NCBI GenBank assembly: GCA_023399505.1
Contig: JAEWOZ010000015.1
Span: 1-7,175, forward strand
From: Fusobacteriota bacterium
GTDB lineage: Bacteria; Fusobacteriota; Fusobacteriia; Bac17; JAEWOZ01
Length of the DNA: 7,175 nucleotides
Direction of reading: 5' to 3'
The notes beneath the pieces were generated by a model, which ran no database searches, was not told where the DNA came from, and saw nothing but the letters and a program-made list of their open reading frames with translations. Shown piece by piece: positions 1 to 5,739 of the stretch (position 1 is the stretch's first letter; each line of letters starts with the position of its first letter). The position numbers were made by a program, and so were the translations under genes.

Positions 1-498
1 TATGATGAACATATAGTTGAAGAGAGAGTTATTTACGAAGAATTGAAAGAGAAGTTTTATAATAGAAAAATAGAATCTCAAGCTCTTCTTGTACCCCTTA
101 AAATAGAGTTAGATCATTTAGAAAAAGATGCCGTTCTTCAGAATATTGAACTATTTAAAATGTTTGGTTTTGATATAGAAGAATTTGGTCAAAAAGAGCT
201 AGTTATTAGATCAGTCCCTGCTTTTAAAATTAGAGAGAGCATGCAGGAGCTATTTCTATCATTAGTTTCTGACATTGTAAGTAAGGAAAAAGAAGAAATA
301 AAAGATATTAGAGAGAAAATGATAGTAACTATGGCTTGCAAAAGCTCTATTAAAGCTGGAGACGATATAGTGGAATATGAAATAAAAAAATGGATAAATA
401 AACTTCATAGAATTAAAAAATATACCTGTCCACATGGTAGAAATATAATAATGGATATACCTTTGATTTATATCGAGAAACAATTTAAGAGGAGGTAA
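1..498 (+). CDS. mutL: DNA mismatch repair protein MutL, C-terminal domain (5' end outside window)
   Basis: The frame is open from base 1 to the TAA at 496-498, giving the last 165 residues of MutL, the ATPase that links MutS mismatch recognition to strand removal. Only the C-terminal dimerisation/endonuclease domain is present. Seen directly: a DEHIVEERVIYEE stretch at residues 2-14 that fits the metal-binding nuclease motif DQHA(X)2E(X)4E (D2, H4, E8, E13, with Q and A replaced by E and I). Also seen are ACKSSIKAGD at 112-121, CPHGRN at 143-148 and a terminal FKR at 162-164 (FxR motif). Together these are the known motifs of nicking MutL proteins, so this is probably an endonuclease-proficient MutL, as expected in bacteria lacking MutH. 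A TTG at 43 is an internal codon, not the start. The stop lies inside the ribosome binding site of obg, so the two are co-transcribed. Very confident in family; activity is inferred. Confidence 0.95.
   Translation, partial: YDEHIVEERVIYEELKEKFYNRKIESQALLVPLKIELDHLEKDAVLQNIELFKMFGFDIEEFGQKELVIRSVPAFKIRESMQELFLSLVSDIVSKEKEEIKDIREKMIVTMACKSSIKAGDDIVEYEIKKWINKLHRIKKYTCPHGRNIIMDIPLIYIEKQFKRR
489..495 (+). promoter_or_regulatory. Ribosome binding site of obg, next to the mutL stop
   Basis: GAGGAGG ends five bases before the ATG at 501, and the mutL stop TAA (496-498) directly follows it. Ribosomes terminating on mutL would sit on this site, which suggests translational coupling. It also fixes the obg start at 501. 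Confidence 0.85.
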
Positions 499-500
499 GA

Positions 501-1790
501 ATGTTTTTTGTTGATGAAGCTGTCATAACAGTTAAAAGTGGAAATGGTGGAAATGGTGCCATTTCATTTAGAAGAGAAAAATTTGTAGAAAATGGTGGCC
601 CAGATGGTGGCGACGGTGGAAAAGGTGGAGATATAATATTCGAAGCTACTAATAATTTAAATACTTTAGTAGATTTTAATAATAGAAAAATTTTTGAAGC
701 TAGAAGTGGTGAAAACGGATCACATAAAAACATGACTGGTGCTTCAGGAGAAGATTTAGTTATAAAAGTGCCTGTAGGAACTATAATTAGAGAATTTGAC
801 ACAGGTCTATTAATCTCAGATTTTAAACATGAAGAGAGAAAAGTTATTCTAATTGGTGGTCAAGGCGGCCAAGGAAATGTTCATTTTAGAAATTCAATAA
901 GTCAAGTACCTCAAATAGCTACAAAAGGTAGGCAAGGTAAAGAATTAAAATTAAAATTAGAATTGAAACTTTTAGCGGATGTAGCTATAGTAGGTTTTCC
1001 AAATGTAGGGAAATCAACTTTAATAAATACTGTTTCCCATAGTAAATCTAAAGTTGGTGATTATCCTTTTACAACCTTAATTCCTAAATTAGGTGTTGTA
1101 AAACATATAGACAAGTCCTTTGTTGTATCTGATATTCCAGGGTTAATAGAAGGTGCTAGTGAAGGAAAAGGTTTAGGATATGAATTTTTAAAACACATAG
1201 AGAGATGCAGAATTATTTGGCATCTAGTAGATGCTTCAGAAGATAGCGAAAGCTTTATAGAAGATTTCGAAAAACTAAATAGAGAGATGGAAAAATATAG
1301 TGATAAATTAGCGAAGAAAAAACAGCTAATTGTAGCATCTAAATGTGAAATAGGTGTAATGAATGAAGAAAAACTTAATGAATTTGAGAAACATATTAGA
1401 GCTCAAGGTCATGAATTCTTTAGAATCTCATCTCATACTTCCTTAGGATTAACTATTCTTCTAGATAAAACTATAGAACTTCTAGATTACCTACAAAAAA
1501 ATAATCATGAATTGGAACAAGAAGAGGAAATTCCATTTGCACTACTACATGAGAACCTTCCACATGAAGAGGATATTATAGTAGAAAAGATAGGTGAAAA
1601 TAAATACAATGTACATGGAAGAATTATTAAACAGGTGAAAAACAAGTATGTATTTGCAGGTGCTAATTCTTTTGCATTATACCTTAAAATTCTAAACAAG
1701 CTTGGCTTAGAGCATGCACTAAGAGGGCATGGTGTTAAAACAGGAGATATGGTAAAAATATTTGATGAGGAATTTGAATTCGTAGAATAG
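501..1790 (+). CDS. obg: GTPase Obg/CgtA, ribosome assembly and stress control
   Basis: A 429-residue protein of normal family length. Obg binds the 50S subunit during late assembly and links GTP/ppGpp levels to growth. Three domains are visible. Residues 1-158 are the glycine-rich Obg fold (GNGGNGAISFRREKF, GGPDGGDGGKGGD). Residues about 159-330 are the G domain. Residues about 345-429 are the OCT domain ending GVKTGDMVKIFDEEFEF. G motifs: G1 GFPNVGKS at 165-172, G2 with TT at 191-192, G3 DIPG at 211-214 followed by LIEGA, and G5 near ISS at 309-311. The G4 position reads SKCE (280-283) instead of the usual NKxD, which is odd because the aspartate confers guanine specificity. All other motifs are intact, so I expect a functional essential gene. 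Start chosen from the GAGGAGG site two bases after mutL. A terminator follows at 1825. Confidence 0.97.
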   Translation: MFFVDEAVITVKSGNGGNGAISFRREKFVENGGPDGGDGGKGGDIIFEATNNLNTLVDFNNRKIFEARSGENGSHKNMTGASGEDLVIKVPVGTIIREFDTGLLISDFKHEERKVILIGGQGGQGNVHFRNSISQVPQIATKGRQGKELKLKLELKLLADVAIVGFPNVGKSTLINTVSHSKSKVGDYPFTTLIPKLGVVKHIDKSFVVSDIPGLIEGASEGKGLGYEFLKHIERCRIIWHLVDASEDSESFIEDFEKLNREMEKYSDKLAKKKQLIVASKCEIGVMNEEKLNEFEKHIRAQGHEFFRISSHTSLGLTILLDKTIELLDYLQKNNHELEQEEEIPFALLHENLPHEEDIIVEKIGENKYNVHGRIIKQVKNKYVFAGANSFALYLKILNKLGLEHALRGHGVKTGDMVKIFDEEFEFVE

Positions 1791-1824
1791 TCTCTTTACT
1801 AAATATTTTTAATATATATAATTT

Positions 1825-1854
1825 AAAAAGATGCTTTTAAAGGCATCTTTTTTT
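1825..1854. terminator. Rho-independent terminator after obg, probably bidirectional
   Basis: The stem AAAAAGATGC (1825-1834) pairs with GCATCTTTTT (1843-1852) around an 8-base loop and runs into seven T on the + strand (1848-1854). On the - strand the same hairpin is followed by five T. It lies 35 bases after the obg stop and can also serve the - strand ankyrin/remnant genes, which point toward it. Confidence 0.9.
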
Positions 1855-1904
1855 ATAAGTGTATTTATCTTTTTTTAGGTTGGTTTATTCTATTTTTATT
1901 ATTT

Positions 1905-2127
1905 TTAAATTAATTCTTGTTTTCTTTTATTTTCAATTTTATGTGATTTAGAATTATTCAATTTTTCAATGCTTACTTTAGTATGTTTAATTATAAATTT
2001 TCTTTTAGACCATCCTGCTGCTTCTAACCCTAAATATCCTCTGAAAACTCTTTTTTTTAATTTTCTTTTTTCCTTCTAATTTTATTTGATCATTATATAA
2101 AGATCTAAGTATGAAATTAAAAAAGAG
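1905..2127 (-). pseudogene. C-terminal remnant of an unrecognised protein, broken at an A8 tract
   Basis: On the - strand an open frame from 2075 to the TAA at 1905-1907 encodes 56 residues with protein-like composition, including RVFRGYLGLEAAGWSKRKF and a basic, Asn/Lys-rich tail ending RKQELI. It has no ATG/TTG/GTG start and no ribosome binding site. The other reading frame upstream (2127 to about 2051) is also open and lysine-rich (SLYNDQIKLEGKKKIKKK). The two frames join across a run of eight A (+ strand T run at 2051-2058), so a one-base slip probably split a single coding stretch. I do not recognise the family. It looks like the tail end of a transferred or decayed gene, lying downstream of the - strand ankyrin gene. 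A homopolymer sequencing error or phase-variable tract is the alternative to true decay. The remaining bases between obg's terminator and 1905 show nothing else. Confidence 0.5.
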
Positions 2128-2182
2128 TTAACGCTTTCTTTTTTTATAAATGTTATCTATTTTTTCTCTACTTTTTTCATAA

Positions 2183-2470
2183 TTAATAATATTTTTTAAA
2201 ATAAATTCTATAAAATCCTCTATTCAATAATATTTTTAGTACTGCTAAGCTATTATGCTTAGCGGCTAATATCAAAACTCTTTCTCCATCGTTATTCAAA
2301 ACTTCATTTAAATTTAGATTATTTTGATCTAAATATTCTTTTAATTCTTTATCCTTATTCTCTATTATGTACTGCCAATAGTTATCTTCTTTACCTTTAC
2401 TTTTATTTACTAATTCTTTTATATTTTTAGCACAGCTAGTTAAAACGAAAAACATCATCAATATTTTCAT
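2183..2470 (-). CDS. Short, probably truncated ankyrin-repeat lipoprotein
   Basis: A 95-residue protein from the ATG at 2468-2470. This start is preferred over an in-frame ATG 33 bases upstream because AAAAGG (2477-2482) lies six bases before it and because it begins directly with a lipoprotein signal, MKILMMFFVLTSC (lipobox LTSC, Cys13). After it come about two ankyrin-like helical hairpins: residues about 30-62, then RVLILAAKHNSLAVLKILLNRG, which matches the ankyrin consensus up to where it stops. The tail FYRIYFKKYY is not ankyrin-like. Next to it, another frame stays open from 2220 to a TAA at 2128-2130 (EDFIEFILKN, ending KKRKR), which hints at a frameshift in a protein about 20 residues longer. 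After the lipid cysteine it shares the pattern C-x-x-N-I-x-E-[IL] with the 830-residue protein, so the two are divergently placed paralogues. Predicted to be membrane-anchored; function unknown. Confidence 0.65.
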   Translation of the reverse strand: MKILMMFFVLTSCAKNIKELVNKSKGKEDNYWQYIIENKDKELKEYLDQNNLNLNEVLNNDGERVLILAAKHNSLAVLKILLNRGFYRIYFKKYY

Positions 2471-2635
2471 AACGTACCTTTTAATATATAAAGAATTTAT
2501 CAAATTGGAAGTTATTCTAATCTAAAAATTTATGATATTTTGTCTATGCTAATAAATGGTTTTACTATTAATCTTGAACTAATAAATTAAAAAGTTACTA
2601 GAAAACTTTCGGAAATTTAATTGTCAATATGAAAT

Positions 2636-2664
2636 TTTACACTTACTATCTTAAGTGATAAGAT
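2636..2664 (+). promoter_or_regulatory. Extended -10 promoter for the large ankyrin gene, with an overlapping dyad
   Basis: TTTACA (2636-2641), a 17-base spacer and TAAGAT (2659-2664), preceded by TGA as an extended -10 element, are placed to start RNA near 2671, about 87 bases before the ATG at 2758. A second, overlapping candidate is TTGTCA (2621-2626), 17 bases, TACTAT (2644-2649). The -10 is one arm of an inverted repeat, ATCTTA (2648-2653) / TAAGAT (2659-2664), spaced by five bases, which could be an operator. The rest of the 287-base gap 2471-2757 holds the - strand gene's leader, with no clear promoter that I can defend for that gene. Confidence 0.5.
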
Positions 2665-2757
2665 TATATTAATTTGTTTTAAATTTTATAAAATTATAGA
2701 TGTGGTAGAAATTATAAAATAATATTAAACATATGATTAAAAAAATAGGAGAGTAAA

Positions 2758-5250
2758 ATGATAAAAACAATTTTAATAATGATAGCAATAGCTAGCTGTG
2801 GGGAGAATATTAATGAAATAAAATTCTTTAATAAAGGAATAGATGAAGATTTAATTTATTTTTGCAAGAAAGGAAACAAAGATAAAGTAACAGAATTATT
2901 GAAACAAAATTTTGATGTTAAATTTAATAACAAAGGCAAAACCACCTCTCTACACTATGCAGTATTTAATGAATGGGAAGATATTACAAAGATACTATTA
3001 GAAAAAGGAGTAGATGTTAATATAAAGGATAATGAAGGTAAATCACCTTTATTTTATGCTATATCATATAGATTTAATAAAATAGTAAAAACGTTGATAG
3101 AAAATGGAGCTGATATTAACTTAAAAGATAATGAAGGAAATACACCATTAATTTGGTCTATAATTGAAAATAATAGAAGCGCATTTAAATTACTCGTGAA
3201 ACTAGGCGCAAATATTAACGAAAGAGCTTTCAATGAGAAAACAGCATTAAATTATGCTTTTGAAGGAAAATATGTAGAAATAGTACAAATATTATTAGAA
3301 AGAGGAGCTGAATGCGATGAAGAGTTTAGAGAAAAGATAAATCAATTAATAAGAGAAAGAACTAATATTAACTTCAAAGATGATGAGGGAAACAGTTCTT
3401 TAATAATAGCTGCTTCCAAGGGAGAATTGAAAATAGTAAAAATTCTACTGGAAAAAGGGGCAGATATTAATAGTAAAAATAATTATGGGATTAGTTCATT
3501 AATGGAAGCTTCAAGATTAGGGTATAAAAAAATAGTAAATATACTGCTAGAAAAAAATGTGAATGTTAATGATAAAGATATGAATGGTTGGAATTCATTA
3601 TTATATGTTTTACATAATGATAAACTTGATTTAAAACTTTTAGAGATAGCTAAAATTCTATTAGAAAAAGGAGCGGATGTTAATAGTAGAAATATTAATG
3701 GAACTAGCCCATTAATGGAGGCTTCAAGGCTAGGATGCAAAGAGATAGTAAAAATTTTATTAGAAAAAGGGGCAAATGTTAATGATAGAGAGATAAATGG
3801 TTGGAATTCATTTATGTATATTCTTCAAAATAATGAACTTAATTTAGATCATATGGAAATAGCTAAGATACTAATAAAAGAAGGTATTGATTTTAATGTT
3901 AAAGGTGATATTCAAACTTTGTTTTTAGAACATAGTGCATTACATGGGAATTTGGAAATAATGAAAATATTAAAAGAAAAGGGTATTAATATAGCTGCTT
4001 ACGGAATAAATGCTTTAGTAACTTCTTCGAAAACTGGATATTTTCCTATAGTAAATTTTCTTATAGAAAATGGATTAAAAGTGGATAACAGAGATGGAGA
4101 AAGAGCTCTAATGAATGCATTAACATATGGACATATTGAGATATTAAAATTATTATTAAAGAAAGGTGTTAATGTAAATTCTAAAACCACTTCAGGTCAG
4201 ACTCCTTTAATAGTAGCATCAATAGGCAATAATTCAAAACCGAGAGATTATAACTTAGAATTAGTAAGGACACTAATTGAAGAGAGCGCTGAGATTGGCT
4301 ATAAGGATGGAAATGGGGATAACTCATTAATAATGGCAGCACAGTGGGGACATAAGGAGATAGTAAAACTGCTGGTAGAAGAAAACGCTAATATTAATGA
4401 TAAAAATAACATGGGGAAAACAGCTCTAATATTTGCTGCTGAAAGAGGACATTTGGAAATATTAAAAATATTGATAGAAAAAGGTGTCGATATTAATGCA
4501 AAAGACCAAAATAATAAAACAGCTTTAATATATTCTTTGGAATCTAATAAATTAGAAATAGCTAGGTTACTTTTAAAGGCAGGCACTAATTTTGATTTCG
4601 GAAAAATGGAATTATTCGAGGCTTTATATGAAGCTAATATTGAAAAAGCTAAGTTAATAATAGAAGTAGGAAATAATATTAATAATGTAGACTTATATGG
4701 AAATAATGCCTTGATATTGGCTGCTAGAGAAGGTATTCCTAACAAAAATGCTAAGCAAAATAAAAAAGCTTTATCCAATTTTAATATGCATTATAAAAAA
4801 CGTCCCAAAATTATTTCAAGAGAACAATACATAGAAATAGTAAAAATTCTATTAGAGAAAGGAATTAATGTTAACTTCAAAAATGAATTTAATGATGATA
4901 TAGCCTTACATGCCGCTATAGAAAATAACAATATTGAATTAGTAAAAGTACTGCTAATTCATGGGGCTAATATTTATGATAAATATATTAATAGTAATTC
5001 ATCATTGATGCATTTAAGTGAACAGATGAAAAATTATAAGAAAAAAGAGGAAAAAGAAACATGCAGAGAGATAGCATATATGATAATAAAGAAAATATCA
5101 GAAGATTACATAAAATTGTTTATATCTTTAAACAGACAATCTGAAATAAAGCAAGAGATAAAGGATGAGATAAATAACCATATCAATTTATTATATTCCT
5201 TGCAAGCTTTACCTACAGAGTTATTCGAAAAAATTATAGAAAAATTTTAA
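2758..5250 (+). CDS. Large ankyrin-repeat lipoprotein (about 20 repeats)
   Basis: An 830-residue protein. The ATG at 2758 is fixed by AGGAG (2747-2751) six bases upstream. It opens with a very short lipoprotein signal, MIKTILIMIAIASC (lipobox IASC, Cys14), so it should be lipid-anchored on the outside of the cytoplasmic membrane or in the outer membrane. From about residue 29 to 750 it is a nearly continuous solenoid of about 20 ankyrin repeats, many close to consensus (for example TALIFAAERGHLEILKILIEKG). Insertions occur near 182-200, in the repeat around 480 and, larger and basic, near 670-690. The last 60-70 residues are non-ankyrin, helical and charged. Ankyrin arrays are protein-binding scaffolds; no enzymatic domain is visible, so a binding or protective role is only inference. 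It stands alone downstream of its own promoter and head-to-head with a short paralogue. Residues 246-387 are an internal duplication. Confidence 0.93.
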   Translation: MIKTILIMIAIASCGENINEIKFFNKGIDEDLIYFCKKGNKDKVTELLKQNFDVKFNNKGKTTSLHYAVFNEWEDITKILLEKGVDVNIKDNEGKSPLFYAISYRFNKIVKTLIENGADINLKDNEGNTPLIWSIIENNRSAFKLLVKLGANINERAFNEKTALNYAFEGKYVEIVQILLERGAECDEEFREKINQLIRERTNINFKDDEGNSSLIIAASKGELKIVKILLEKGADINSKNNYGISSLMEASRLGYKKIVNILLEKNVNVNDKDMNGWNSLLYVLHNDKLDLKLLEIAKILLEKGADVNSRNINGTSPLMEASRLGCKEIVKILLEKGANVNDREINGWNSFMYILQNNELNLDHMEIAKILIKEGIDFNVKGDIQTLFLEHSALHGNLEIMKILKEKGINIAAYGINALVTSSKTGYFPIVNFLIENGLKVDNRDGERALMNALTYGHIEILKLLLKKGVNVNSKTTSGQTPLIVASIGNNSKPRDYNLELVRTLIEESAEIGYKDGNGDNSLIMAAQWGHKEIVKLLVEENANINDKNNMGKTALIFAAERGHLEILKILIEKGVDINAKDQNNKTALIYSLESNKLEIARLLLKAGTNFDFGKMELFEALYEANIEKAKLIIEVGNNINNVDLYGNNALILAAREGIPNKNAKQNKKALSNFNMHYKKRPKIISREQYIEIVKILLEKGINVNFKNEFNDDIALHAAIENNNIELVKVLLIHGANIYDKYINSNSSLMHLSEQMKNYKKKEEKETCREIAYMIIKKISEDYIKLFISLNRQSEIKQEIKDEINNHINLLYSLQALPTELFEKIIEKF
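3493..3918 (+). repeat. Tandem 71-codon duplication inside the ankyrin gene
   Basis: Residues 246-316 (3493-3705) and 317-387 (3706-3918) align over 71 codons without a gap. Both contain LMEASRLG, then NVND, NGWNS and EIAKIL at identical offsets. Each unit is two ankyrin repeats, the second carrying a five-residue insertion (KLDLK / ELNLD region). DNA identity is high at the start of each unit and lower at the end. This is a recent two-repeat duplication, unlike ordinary repeat-to-repeat similarity. Confidence 0.85.
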
Positions 5251-5306
5251 TATAGTAATATTAATACTTGTAGATAAGTTTTAAAAATAAAATTTTAAGA
5301 TTAGGC

Positions 5307-5349
5307 TTACCAATACAGTTATCATTTGCTGTAGTAAAAATATTGGTAA
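5307..5349 (+). other. Stem-loop downstream of the ankyrin gene
   Basis: TTACCAATA (5307-5315) is perfectly complementary to TATTGGTAA (5341-5349), with a possible inner stem CAG (5316-5318) / CTG (5329-5331). It begins 57 bases after the ankyrin stop. No run of T follows directly (AATTAAGATTTT), so it is a weak terminator at best. It may be an mRNA 3' end structure or a protein-binding site. Confidence 0.5.
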
Positions 5350-5421
5350 ATTAAGATTTTACAAGAAATTCGAATTTTTAGAATAACTTAAATAATCTTT
5401 TTTAATGAATCAAGAATCTTT

Positions 5422-5456
5422 TTTACAAAGATTTACAATTGCTTAAAATGTTTACA
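5422..5456 (+). repeat. Three TTTACAA direct repeats at helical spacing
   Basis: TTTACAA occurs at 5422, 5432 and 5451, so the starts are 10 and 19 bases apart, about one and two helical turns. The third copy is the -35 of the promoter at 5451-5479. The arrangement resembles direct-repeat activator sites, but in such AT-rich DNA coincidence is possible. Confidence 0.35.
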
Positions 5457-5479
5457 AAAAAATAAGAGTATGGTATCTT
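5451..5479 (+). promoter_or_regulatory. Extended -10 promoter of the micro-peptide/receptor unit
   Basis: TTTACA (5451-5456), 17 bases, then TATCTT (5474-5479) preceded by TGG (extended -10 pattern TGn). RNA would start near 5486, leaving a leader of about 140 bases before the micro-peptide start at 5629. Same architecture as the promoter before the ankyrin gene. Confidence 0.5.
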
Positions 5480-5493
5480 AAGGGTAACTAAAT

Positions 5494-5559
5494 ATGCAAA
5501 GAAATATTACATTGGAAAAAATGTCCTATAGAAAATATTTTTTTGATATTTCAAGCTAA
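5494..5559 (+). CDS. Possible 21-residue leader ORF
   Basis: The ATG at 5494 opens 21 codons (MQRNITLEKM..., ending FDISS) and stops at TAA 5557-5559, inside the 5' arm of the stem-loop 5554-5579. AAGGG at 5480-5484 is a possible ribosome binding site nine bases upstream, but it would lie at or before the transcription start predicted here, so translation is doubtful. The placement resembles an attenuation-type leader. The peptide is polar and not similar to the downstream hydrophobic peptide. Confidence 0.2.
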   Translation: MQRNITLEKMSYRKYFFDISS

Positions 5560-5579
5560 GTTTTATGAAAAGCTTAGCT
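5554..5579 (+). promoter_or_regulatory. Strong leader stem-loop before the micro-peptide
   Basis: AGCTAAG (5554-5560) pairs with CTTAGCT (5573-5579). The stem continues with TTTT (5561-5564) / AAAA (5568-5571) past one bulged G (5572) to an ATG triloop, giving eleven base pairs in all. The sequence after it is AGGGTGG, not a T run, so it is not a simple terminator. It sits 49 bases before the micro-peptide ATG, in the leader, and could be an mRNA-stabilising or regulatory element. Confidence 0.55.
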
Positions 5580-5628
5580 AGGGTGGTTTGAAATAAAAAG
5601 GGGAAAATAAAATTAATAAGGAGAAAAA

Positions 5629-5691
5629 ATGGAAAAAGTATTAGCTTTAGTATTAAATCTTTTAGATTTTGGATGTCCTGGCGGAGGATAG
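5629..5691 (+). CDS. 20-residue hydrophobic micro-peptide, candidate signal peptide or leader peptide
   Basis: ATG at 5629, TAG at 5689-5691, product MEKVLALVLNLLDFGCPGGG. It has a textbook ribosome binding site AAGGAG (5618-5623) five bases before the ATG, as good as any in the window, which argues for real translation. Residues 4-12 are hydrophobic (VLALVLNLL), followed by an acidic-aromatic DFG and a C-terminal CPGGG with a single cysteine. The composition recalls short hydrophobic secreted signalling peptides, and the cysteine could support a thiolactone or other modification. However, it matches no family I can name, lacks an AgrD-like charged tail, and no processing enzyme is in view. 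It is 48 bases upstream of a 7TM receptor gene in the same orientation, apparently one transcript. Alternative: a cis-acting leader that only controls receptor translation. Good confidence that it is translated; function unknown. Confidence 0.6.
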   Translation: MEKVLALVLNLLDFGCPGGG

Positions 5692-5731
5692 CCCTCTAAA
5701 TATACTAAAGTGTAATGATTTATTTTAGGAG
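5692..5731 (+). promoter_or_regulatory. Possible stem hiding the receptor ribosome binding site
   Basis: CTCTAAATA (5694-5702) can pair, with two single-base bulges, with TATTTTAGGAG (5721-5731), covering the receptor's ribosome binding site TAGGAG (5726-5731). The same CCTC (5693-5696) can instead pair with GAGG (5684-5687) in the glycine codons of the micro-peptide. A ribosome finishing the micro-peptide at 5689-5691 would cover the left arm and free the site. Folding is read by eye only. Confidence 0.35.
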
Positions 5732-5739
5732 AATTAAAT

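Noticed and set aside
262..483. Open - strand frame opposite mutL, Phe/Tyr-rich
   Set aside because: The composition is that expected from the reverse complement of AT-rich coding DNA, and mutL is unambiguous on the + strand.
485..802. Open - strand frame of 105 codons opposite the start of obg
   Set aside because: It is the antisense of the glycine-rich Obg domain (Pro/Ser-rich product), with no ribosome binding site; a shadow frame.
2121..2150. A/T-only hairpin with GTTAAC loop as a - strand terminator
   Set aside because: The stem consists almost entirely of A-T pairs, with a large loop and no stable core.
2471..2757. Very short ORFs in the divergent spacer (for example a 14-codon frame starting with ATG near 2556)
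   Set aside because: None has a ribosome binding site, and none resembles the peptide at 5629.
4299..4778. Open - strand frame of 159 codons opposite the ankyrin gene
   Set aside because: It is antisense to regular ankyrin repeats, whose codon periodicity keeps the opposite frame open. The shorter frames at 3483-3740 and 3999-4190 arise the same way.
5366..5377. 12-base palindrome AAATTCGAATTT
   Set aside because: Short AT palindromes are common at this base composition, and nothing places it relative to a promoter.
5588..5616. TTGAAA followed after 17 bases by AATTAA as a promoter for the micro-peptide
   Set aside because: The -10 is poor and the transcript would start at or after the ribosome binding site.
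5629..5691. Micro-peptide as an AgrD-type autoinducer precursor
   Set aside because: It lacks the AgrD length and charged C-terminal tail after the cysteine region, and no AgrB-like protease or LytTR regulator is in the window, so the family name is not justified.
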